A stretch of 64,000 nucleotides of DNA from Branchiostoma floridae (taxonomy: Eukaryota > Chordata > Leptocardii > Amphioxiformes > Branchiostomatidae): contig NC_049992.1 of NCBI RefSeq assembly GCF_000003815.2, forward strand, positions 851,924 through 915,923, written 5' to 3'. A program made the translations under genes and the position numbers. Positions 34,487 to 46,400 of this stretch are shown in pieces (within the stretch, counting starts at the first letter, position 1; every line of letters starts with the position of its first letter). The notes under the pieces are model-generated. The model saw only the letters and a program-made list of their open reading frames with translations. It had not been told where the DNA came from and did no database searches.

Positions 34487-37400
34487 ATACAAAAATACAA
34501 TAACAAAAGTTACAGTAAACCCTGCAAACGACAGGCAACAAACGTTGTTGAAGATGTGGTAGTTTCTGGTGTCCTGCAAAACCTAAAAAATAAAAACAAA
34601 AGTAAAATCTGCAAACGTCAAGCAACAAACGTTAATAGGTTTTTCTGGTTAACCCAAAACTGATAAATCTGAGTGTCTAAAGAGCACTGATCTTGAGTAA
34701 AACTAGTAAATAAAATAAGGTCGTTAAATAATTGGAAACTACTCTAGTCATGAACCAACAGACTGAGTCACGTTTGGGACTACATTCTTATTGCAGCAGC
34801 GCCCCCTGTTGGCGAGAAGTAGCTTGTTTTATTTGTTTATCTATGATATCCATTCGGAACATTTATCGTAGTTACTCATCTTCATGGAGTATCGAGGGCA
34901 GTCATTGTGTGGTTTCCGATGTAGTTCGACTTCCTACTTACCGGTTCCAAAAAAAATATGTATATCGCAGATATACCAAAATTTGTCATGACACGGATAC
35001 TTTATGGCCACAGCTGCACTAGCCCTATATGAATGCTTCCTTTGTGGGAGAACTCTGCTTCCTTTGTGGTAGAACTCTGGTGCTATTTCTGTGAATAGAT
35101 TGACCCATATTCGTAGTTTTGCCTGTGTCATTGCCCTGAGTATCACTCCCACTACCAGTGCAGGGATATAGAGAACTCCACTGGTTGTTTTCAGACAATT
35201 TTGGAGGAAGCACACAGCAGAAAGACGTAACTACAAGAATCTACTTGAAAGTCCAAGACATCTATCGTGAAATACGAACTACCAGTTCCAGGACTATGGA
35301 CACTTTCGCCCTGCAGAACCTCGTAAGGAAATAAAATAAATACAAAAACAATAAAATAGAAAGATGAAACATTTACCATCTTCCTCCTCAAAAATCTACC
35401 TGTACGCTCTAGACGTACTAACAAACATCTTTCTTCAGAATACAGTACTGTAACCCAAAACGCATGAGTGGCTCCATGAGCCTTGTTTTGTGGTGAAGTT
35501 CAAGTAAATAAAAAAAGACGNNNNNNNNNNNNNNNNNNNNNNNNNNNNNNNNNNNNNNNNNNNNNNNNNNNNNNNNNNNNNNNNNNNNNNNNNNNNNNNN
35601 NNNNNNNNNNNNNNNNNNNNGCTTCATCTATATATGGCCTCATTCGGTCAATATTGACCATGGCAAAATCCTAATTGATATCGACTGTGGCTAAACAGTC
35701 CTATACGAGCATTACATTCTCTGCCACATAGGGCACATCTGCAAGCTGACTCAGGTCTGTTGTAGAGTTCTTTTCGCAGGATCCGCTTTTCTTCTGCCAT
35801 ACGCATCAGTCTGGTTTCTCCTGATTTCTCATAAAGAAGATAACCATAACAATAATGTAGAATTCCAAAGAATTAAAGATTAAGGACTATGTGACATTAT
35901 CTGACTGGTTCGGTCCATAAGAAGACGGATTATAGGATGCACAATATACAAGGTAATTATGTCCATAATCTTCTGTCTTTCCTCAGTATAAACGAGGGAC
36001 ATGATAATAAAAAGTGTAGATCATCTTCAACAGTATGTTTGTACATAGTATTATTAGTACAGAGAAAAATATGGTTAATGTATACGTAGTTCTGAGCCTT
36101 CGTAGTTTTCAGGTCACGCTTCCGCATACCAAATGCATGCCAGATGGCACACCCTTGGGAAGGAGGGCCAAAGATCACAGCCCCCCCCCCCCCAAAAAAA
36201 AACACCCCTGAAACACCTACTTTCCCCCTCCAGCTAAAATCGAACAGCCACGAGCCACCTCATGTCCTGGTAAATAACTAGAAGTGGCTTACGATGCACG
36301 TGAGGACAAAGCCGAAAACAAATGTCTACATGAACAACAGCGGGTGGAGCCAACAGGATCTTCTGTCTCAGTCTCTTCTTCCAGTGTCCGGCAAAGTAAA
36401 AAAGATAGACTGGACATATTTTTTGAACGTGTTCGCCTTTTTCTTAGGCATTTTGGCATCAACGAAACTGGTACCTGTGAATAAGGCTACCTAAGAATGA
36501 TCATGAATGTCTTATGCTACGGTCACATTTCCCAACCGGAAGTTACCGGAAAAGAAATAAAGCTACATTCATGAAGGATAGACATCCAAATTAACAATAT
36601 TCAAATACAATCCAACTATAGAGATTGAATTGTATTCGAAAAAGTAAAGCTGTTGTAACAATGGCATATCTGGCCATGTTATGATAATATTGTTAAAACT
36701 CTCTTTACTGTCTATGTATGTTTAGTTACAGCCCATGAGGAACGGTGATGGTTGCCTTCTCGTTCACACCTTGTTCATTATGTATGTATATGCTCTCTTA
36801 GATGTGTAGTTAATGGTCCCTCTGTTAATACACTGTCTGCCAGTTCTATTCTGCAAGACAATAGGATTGTCTGGCCAACACAACCTTGTACTTGTATGTG
36901 AAAAGTAACAGGACTAGTTCATCCATATCAATAGAATAATGCCGACTAATTAGGATAGGATAAATAGAACAGCAAACTAGAGTTGAGGGCAGTCCTTGAG
37001 TTCAGTCGATGTAAGAGAACAGTCTGTACAGAGACACTGTCGTAACTGGAATACCCGCCGAGCCGTATTGAAGCCTGATCCGTGCCTGTAACTGTGAGTA
37101 TAGTATTGTATAGTATAGTAAAACACAACGCAATGTCCGACTCTTTGTAATATTGTCACATCGGCTCGTGTCATGGTTAGGGATTCCTTACTACACTGAT
37201 TGTTATGTTGTTACCTGATTGTTGTTTAATGTGCTTCAATAAATGTACTTCGCTGGGACCAGAATCTAGTCGAACCGCCTTTGCCTTTCTTTAGTATTAG
37301 AGTAAAGTTACGGTAAAGTAAGTGGTTACACTGTTTATGGTCGTTAATCAGTTCACAGATTATGGCCACTACTTATTTTCTTTGCATTTTGTGTGTTTTA

Positions 37401-40400
37401 GGCCCTCTACATACTTCTAATTTGTTCACGAGAGCTGCCCAATCGGACCCCGGGTTGGAACTGTTACCGTAAAACTACCCCCAGCTTGAGGAGCGAAAGT
37501 TGCCTGGTCGGTTCCCGTTTGGAAATGTGACCGTAACATTACCCTTATTTTTGAGGAGCTGTTGAAGATCTTGTTTGAGAGATTTATCAATTCTTTTGGC
37601 AAATCTTTTATCGAATATTGTGTTGACCCTTTCACCTCACCTAGTATTAGGCCACAGTAAGTAGCTATTGTGGATGACATCAGCGCGAATAAATCCTTGC
37701 TCTCAGAAAATGGTAAAGAGAAAATATCAAAATGAGAAAATATGCCTTGTACTAGCCTTGATTGTACTAGTAGAAGTGACACTACTGTGGTAGCAATGAG
37801 TATAGTTGTTAAGTGAAATTAGTTCGGAGGTTGTGGAGGTAATAGAGCGAAGTTTCTAACTTGGTTCGAACAAGAATAAAAGACATGTTAGCTCAAAATG
37901 ATACGTGACCATGTTTTACCATTGTTGTTACAACGTTTATGATGCCCATGTTTTGAACATTTAGGCATCTTGTTTTTATAGTCATGTTGTTTTTTCACCT
38001 TATCGTATAAAATTTGGAGTCTGCAGCGGATGTCATCCATATAATTTACATGCTGTGGCCTTTTGGGTGTCGCCTGTACCATGCGGTGACATGCCGCCCC
38101 GGTAACTAAGACCACATGTACAGGAGTGGGGAGACAGAGACGTGGCAGTTAGGAAGGAGCACAGCTACAGCTAGCAAGACGTGCCTTGGACGGTTCACAG
38201 AGGGCTGGNNNNNNNNNNNNNNNNNNNNNNNNNNNNNNNNNNNNNNNNNNNNNNNNNNNNNNNNNNNNNNNNNNNNNNNNNNNNNNNNNNNNNNNNNNNN
38301 NNNNNNNNAAATTTCATTGGGGGCATCTTGGTCCTGGAGCTGGGCTGTGTAGGCCCTAGAAACAAACATTCTTAGCCTGACTAAAATCAAGCCCCTAGCG
38401 GCCGGCCCTACAATTGCCGCCACCCGTAGGGGAGGGGGTCATTAAGCCCAGCCGGCGAGAGCTTGTGTAAACACAGGCTAAAACATTCTGACGTCGAGGC
38501 TAATGGAACTGAGGTCCGTAGCGGGCAGGCCTGGTAGCAGGCTGATGACGAACCGTTAACTGGCAACCTAGCAGTGACCAGCGACCGGGGACGAGGAAAG
38601 AACACATAGAACTTTAAGGTCCGACCCCAGACTCCGAGGCCGCTGGTCCGGAATAATCTCGGACGATGCAGAGGGGCAAAACAGCCACGCGGCACTGAGG
38701 TCCGAGCGGGAAAGAGATTTGGAGACTGAGGAAAGGTGGGTGGGCTCCACTTTTATAGGCTGATCCTGTTCGGGACGCCGGTTTGGTCTCTTGTTTACTT
38801 AGATCTACTCTGCTTTGTTGTAGTCTTCCATTTTGTCGACAGCTAGAGTTTTTATTCTTCTTCTTCTTCAGAGTGGCAGCGGTCTATTAAACTACAGAAT
38901 GATAGAACGGCGGCGCGCCGCGTCCAAAAATCCCCGCGCCGCTCCCAAAATTTTCAAATTTAGGGTCTCTTTTAGCGGACAAATAGGCGAAAAAATAGGT
39001 ATTCGCACAAGTTTGAACACAGCGTCGCTATTTTCGCTACTGGCGCCATGACTGACGCCATGTTGTCCTTTGTTCATGTCTTATTGTTATGCTTGTAAAC
39101 AATAGATGTCGGTGACTTTTACATACGTTAACCTCATTAAAAACCTGTTTTTCAAGACGAAATCAAAGGAAAACCGAAGTCGGGGTGCGAAAAAGAAAAA
39201 CGGTGGCAATTGTTCGGCTTTTTTGCAGCGTGCCAGGGCTGGCATAATTTTTTCTCATACCGCGGCCCTTCAACAAATATTCTATAATTGAGGTATCACG
39301 CGGCTGCACGCCGGCACATCGTGCACATCCACGCACATTTTTACCCAAAACATAATCGCTATGATCTGAAAATGTTGCAGGCTTCTTGTTTGGGGAGTTG
39401 TGTTTTTGTGTGACGAGAAAAATGCAACATCATTATTTTAGAAACCCACGCAACTCACAATTACGGCTGCATCGAAACCCCAAATTACGCTATAGACACC
39501 ATAAATTCACACATTAACGCATGTTTCCACGGAAAATTCTTTGGATTATGCTTTTTTTTAACTAGGATGGTGCAATGTAATCGTGGAAAATAGCGTTCTT
39601 TTGCGTTTTAAAATGTAACTCTTTGAAACAAAATGGCGGCGGGCTAGCTGCAAGCCAGAGGAAATCTCCCATGATGCACCGCTCCAACCAATCAGAGCGC
39701 GAGTTTCAGGGGGATTCCCCTGCATTATGTATTCAGTTGTTGTTGTTTTGCTGCCATCAACCAATCAGAGGTGCGTATTTCTGACCCTGCAGACGGCGCG
39801 AATTTGTACTGTGCTGTGTACAAAAATACGTATTTCTCGGGAAGAACAGCTGGCCGCGATGTTTTATTATGACAGAAAATGCGGTTTTTTTTTTAGTTTA
39901 TCTTCAAAAAGCCCGGTAAACCTAAACGCTTTTATGTCTGCTCCCTGGATATAATGGCATTTTAGCACACTGCGTCAGAGCAAGCCACCGAAAATTTGTA
40001 GAGTGAATTTTCTCTACGTACAATTGCAGTGCCGATCCAGATCAATTTGTATCATTCATTTAACTGTGAATATGTGAGTCTTTTGATGAAAACTTCACAG
40101 TTCAAACAGTTCTGTTACTTCCGTAAATGTAGTTTTCTGTAATTTCTGTAACTCTAAAGCTGTTTCAGTTTCATCATTTGAATTCTGCCATAGAATCTTT
40201 ACCCTAAGGATTATTAAAATATAAATCCAAATTGATTTTTTTTCAAATTTCATACACATGCCATTCAATTGACAACATGACATTCAACTGATCTGTAGAT
40301 ATACACATAGTTTTCTGTAAATGTCAACATGGCATTGATATGTAAATACTGTAGATACACATGTAGTTTTATGTAGTTGTATTTTTCATTCAAGTTCAAG

Positions 40401-43400
40401 TTGTGTATTGGCTGCTGTAGTTTGACATGTTTTTGAGCTGTTTCAAACAGTATAAATTGTTCTGTTGACAATCATTATGAGTGACATTGATCTGTAAAAA
40501 TTTGTTAAATATAATTACTAAATCCCTTTTTTGTACTTCATTGGGCTTGATTTTTTTGTGTCTTTAGTTTGTCAGATTTACTGCTCAAGTTGCAGGAGAA
40601 GGCTTCAAAATGTATTTGAGAAGGGTCAAATGCAACAGCTTCTACGGAGAGGGGGGGATCCCCCCCTCTCCGAGCCACTCCCCCCTCCTAGCCGCGCTAT
40701 GCGCGGCATATGGCGCTCCGCGCCATCAAAACCAAACTGAGCACCACTCCCAAAAAAATTTCTGGGGAGAGCCCTGAGTGGACAATGGTTCATCCCATTT
40801 GAAAAGGTCTTGAAAACAGATCTGGGTTACGTTTAGCATGTAGATCTATAGTCATAGAGTATAAAGTACAGTGTAAATTCTGTACAGTCTATATTCCTGC
40901 CAAAATGTATTCTCCACATTGTTCTTGGTGACCTAAATACCCAGCTAGTAGCCAGCATTAAGTTATTTTTGTCACATGTAACGAAAGGAACCTTTCAGCA
41001 AAGCGGATTTCTGGGAAACTAAGGCATCAACCAGGGTAAATTGATGCCATATGTGCCACAGTGTAACGTACATATGGGCCATTCCAAAATAATAACTATT
41101 GAGGGTGGGTTAAGAAGTCGAATTTGACAATCTGGGGGTCAAACAAACCCTGGATTGGGATTTTTACAGGCGGATTTGGGTTTTTCTACAACGACGTAAA
41201 GAAAATCAGGATTTGGACTTAAAGCTACAGTACTGTAAGAAGTTCAAGGTACTTGTATGAGCATTGCATGAACTAAAAGATTAGGATAAGTAAGTTAAGA
41301 TCAGCAAAGGTCCATAACAACAGTTTCCTTGGGGTCGGAAGTCATCGCTAGGCAGAGGTGCCAAAATAAACAGGGGGCCCGGGCCTGCTGTTGCTAGGTG
41401 ATGATGCAATACCCCCAGTATCTGACTAATTTGGGGGCATCCTGGAACAGCGCCTTCATTTGAACTCCAGCTGAGCTGGCTGACCTGATACCCATTCTCA
41501 CCCCCTTGCAGAATGATCCTGTTCTTTAACCTCAATCAAGTTTCACGAAACAAATAAACTTTTTCGTTTTGAAAAGAGTAAATAGAAAAAACTCTGGTAC
41601 CATTGGAAAGCTCTCTTAGTAGGTAGTTGAACAGTGACATCCGTTTGAAGATTGAGTGCGTTGTTGTGGGTTATGAGTGTAACCACGGCTAAGTACAATG
41701 TACCACCTAAAATGAAGACTCTTGAAGACTTTTTTTAAAATGTCTAAAATAGCCAAGCCATTGTATCATTGGAAAGTTCTCTTGGTTTGGAGCTGAACAG
41801 TGAAAATCGTTTTCAGATTGAGTGCGTTGTTATCGGGTTATACTTGCAAAATGGAGACAAATGGCCGGATGCTGAGGATTCGAGTAACTAATCGCCTCTG
41901 AGATTATGTATGAATTCCTCCTCAGGTGAGTATGCCCGTTGTGCTGCTCCGGTTTTAGTCGACTTAGTTATGTTTAGTTAAGTTAAGTGAAAGGTTATGT
42001 TGAACGGGAAGACAACAACCTTAGTGATCGGACAGGAAATTTGATAGGATTTATCCGTGGATTCTTGTGTCTGGCTCCCAGTCATTTGCTCTGCATATGT
42101 CCACAGACTTGCGTCTAAGACTTCTGTGATGCCCACTCAACAGTCCTGTCATGTATATTGTTATGGTTTATAACATTGCGTGCGTGTGTGTGTGTATGTG
42201 TGTGTGTGTTCTCCCTCGATCCATTTAGAGGCCGACCATACTTAACAAGAGCAATGATGACGATGTTCACTTGGACTCAACAACACCGCCACACCACACA
42301 CTGTGACTCATCTTTCTTTATTTGTGATATCTCAACATCAGCTCCTACAACATATCTTTAATAGCTGTGACGAGCACCCAAATAAACGTACAACGACGAT
42401 GACAAAATTATGGGTGACTTTGGAATAAACCATTAGTGTCAGTATCAGTATATTCGTATAGTATATGAAACGGGCAATGTCATTTTTGTGTTCTCTCTCG
42501 ATCCCAACAGACTAACCATACAGGACAAGAGCGACAACGACGAGATGTACCTGACACCCGTACCTGTGTCCATCAGGACGAAACAGTTCCGTCACAAAGT
42601 CAGTCGAGTCCTTCCACTGCAAGTCGCTGAGACGAGCTGTATCGCTGAAGGGACCGGAATAGACGTCTGCACACCTTATAAAGCCGGGAAGGAGCTACAC
42701 ATCACCCAGGACAGCACCGTCCACAGAAGGAAGACAACGAGAGGGCCTAAGAAATGCCAGAACAGTAGCAGATCTGGAGCAGCAAATCGATTGCACTGCC
42801 ACAACCACAGAAAACCTAAAACTAGTTAGACAATTCACGGGCTGGTTTTGGCTGATTTATACCATGAATATGTATATATAATGTGTATATATTATAGTAG
42901 TGGATTTTATATGTACAACAAAGAACCGTACATAAGTTTACCACAGCGACGGCGGACCTAATCAAACCGGAGGTGTATGTACTAATGAAGAAAACCAACA
43001 TAAGAATATGCAGAAGTGGCCATCGCTGGGAGGAGCCAGAATATACATTTGTGCGGCTTGAAAATTCTGAACAGAGGGGAGCCACACAACATTCAGAACA
43101 GCGCCATCGACAGAAGGAGGGTAACATGAGGGAAGTAGAGGCCAGTAGCAGACCCAAGACGTACAGCCGATAGATTGCGACAATACTTGTACATGTATAG
43201 ATAACCTGACATGACACCAGTTATAGAATTTACGGATTGACTGATTGATTGACTGTTTATATCACGAATATTTATTTTAGTGTATACATTGTAGTAGTTG
43301 ATTTTATATGTATATGAGTGGACCGTAGACGAAATAACCGTTGTTTTGTGGTGTGACAAGACCTGTCTGTTTGATACGCCAAAATGTGACCACGAGATAT

Positions 43401-46400
43401 AATGTATTTGTATGACAGAGAGTCAGAGAGTATAGTTCAGAAGAGAAAGAGAGATCCGCAGCTAAGAACGAGGTTAGCGAGGCCAGCATTACTAGTATAT
43501 AGTAACGTCAAACCATCTTAACAGTCTCCCGTGCCCAGTGTACGGAAAACCTTGTCTCTGCGTCCTTCCTTTATTCTAGCTATGCTAGTCTTCAAAGCAG
43601 AATCTAAACAACTTGAAACCCATTGGTTTCATGGCTTGTTTGAAACATGTGACTTATTAACTTTTCAAAATCAGGCTTTACGTAACCTGTATCTATATAG
43701 CCGGTATAACCATCCTTCGGCGTAACACACCAGCTTCAATTCCAAAAGACAACCACCTGAAAGCACAACATTTCATATTTCATAAAAAGATATCGACAAA
43801 AATCTGTGACACATTGGTCTTCATTATTTTTTTGACCTCGCGAAGCAAATCATCCCACCCTGTAAAAGCAAAGCTCAAAAGATATTGGCAAAAGTTCTGC
43901 TGTATTGGTCTTGTCTTCTTTAAAACATCTTATTTTTCTACCTCTCAAAATCAGGCTCTCTATGACTCCGAACAATAACCACTTGACAGCATTTCATTCC
44001 ATATTGTAAAAAGCACAGGCTTATAGTCTCCATTGCAAATTCGTAAAGCATGCGAAACATCGTGTGTACGGCTTATGATATGCAAGGAGCGCAGTCAATC
44101 CCGGCTATGTGAAAAGACCGTTCCCTTAAATCATTAATCCTGAAAACAAAGAATGCCTCAACAAAGAAAAATAACAGCTAGCATAGTCTTCAATGACCAC
44201 TGTATGGACGACACCCCTGCGGTTTAGCCAAAAATCAATTCCCAAGGGAATGCATTCGTGGAATTTTCTAAATTCTTTCAAAGCGATCGTAATACTGTAG
44301 AAAATGCCTCCGCCCCTGAGGCGTCGCCAAAAAAAACAGGAAATAAAACAGTTTTCCCTCTTCCTCCTCAAAAATCTACCTGTACGTTCTAGACGTACTA
44401 AACAAACATCTTTCTTCAGAATCCAGTACTGTAACCCAAAACGCATGAGTGGCTCCAGGAGCCTTGTTTTGTGGAGAACTTCAAGTAAATAAAAAAAGAT
44501 ACGCACTGCATTTCTATAGTTAGTTGACTGCAGACAATTGTGGAAAAACAATAACAGAAAATGCTTTCTTCTTCAAGAACCTGCTTGAAGGTTCAAAACA
44601 CCTTCTAGACACCTACCTTGATACACCTTGGCGAGTTGACAATGAGAAAGAAATAAACAAAATACAAAAAAAAACAGGAAGATGAAACATTTTCCCCTCT
44701 TCCTCCTCAAAAATCTACCTGTACGTTCTAAACACCTACCTTGATACACCTTGGTGAGTTGACAATGAGCGGCTCAGTCTCTATTTTGGTCACGAAGTAG
44801 TGCTGTGCGATAAATGGCAGCTTGACGTGCCCCAACAGTTCCGGCAGCGCTGTCGCTCTCCTCTGCACGCTGTACTTCACCCACGACATCACCGCCTCGT
44901 ACACTCTCTCCTTCATCACACGCAGGTTAGCACTGGAGATGTAGTCTACTACAAACTTCTTATCCAGGGCGAGGAACTCCCTGCTCTGGCAAACGTCGAG
45001 AAAGTGGTCCAAGACGAACGCCTTGGATGTCTCGGCAAGCTCCTTGCAGTGGTGCGTCTCGGCGAACTTGTGGATGCCGATACAGTTGGTGGGGTCCAGC
45101 TGGCGCTCTAGGAACTGGCAGCAGGCGTCTCGCACCTGATGAAAACAGAAGGAACATTTCCAGACTTTGCATGATGTAATAAATGACTAATAAACTTGTG
45201 GACGTACGAACAGATATGTATCTAATAGTATAGATAGGTATAGCGTTAGTAAGTGTTAGTGTATCTTTAGGTGTAATTGACGTTAAGGTGTAAATAGTCT
45301 CAATTTAATGTGTTGTTTTATGTAATGTGTTTGTCTTATGACTCCAGGAAGACTAATGATGCATATAGTATTCACATTGAATTTGTACTCACTAATACAA
45401 ACTTTTAAATAGATAAATAAATAAAGCAGCTCAAAAAAGAACAAGGAATGGTCATGCCTACAAGTGCCAGAGTTACCAACCTAGGATTGATGCGAAATTT
45501 GTATTTTCCTATAACTATCGTAGGGTGGAATTTGTTATCACCAAGCACGCCGAAGGGCAGTTATACCGGCTATACAGATACAGAAGCTAGTGTGTTACGA
45601 CGAAGGGCGGTTATACTGCCTATATAGATACAGAAAATGATGATAGATACAGACATAGATCCTTACCGCCGGGAACTGGAAGAGGTTAGCTGCGGGGAGG
45701 AGCGCCTCCACGTTCTGCTCGGTGATGAGGACCCGCCCGGTGTAGGCGTAGTCGATCAGCAGCTGCATGATGTTCGGGGAAACCTCCTTCAGGATAACCT
45801 GCAGGCGACATGGTGGGTTTGTGGTTAGAGCTGTTGGCTTAAATCTTACACTAGAGGTTCTGGGTTTGAATCCACAGCAAGTCACAATGCACAATGCTGT
45901 GCCCTTTGTAGAGGCACTTTATAGTTCGGGGACACCTCCTGCAGGCGACATGGTGGGTTTGTGGTCAGAGTTGTTGACTTGGAGACTAATGGTTCTGGGT
46001 TCGAATCCCTAGCAATGTTGTTCTGTGGTTAAAGTTGTTGACTTTGAAATTGGAAACTAAAGGTTCTGGGTTCAAATACCTAGCAATGTGGCCCATTTGG
46101 TTTGGGGTTCACATTCAAGGTGGTCAAGTGGTTAGGGTTATCGACACATAGGGTTATATGTGGCAATAATATCATAGCTTTAATGCTTTATTTTTTTGTG
46201 ACCGTATTTGTTAGTTCTACGTTACATCTTTCAATGGCAATGCTGTAACTTGCCGTTGTTGAATAATAATCATAAAACTAAACAAAATAAAACAACAAAC
46301 ATGGTCTTGTTTGCTCTCTCGCAGATCGCTGAGGAACATGGCTTTGTTGAATAAGAATTTTAAAACTAAACAAAACAACATCACCACTGTGTCTCATAAG

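Noticed and set aside
44800..45111. 103-codon plus-strand frame
   Set aside because: Antisense of the KLHL BACK exon.
45808..46160. Functional tRNA genes
   Set aside because: A- and B-box-like sequences are present, but the acceptor and anticodon stems do not form, and units are partial. A SINE origin fits better.
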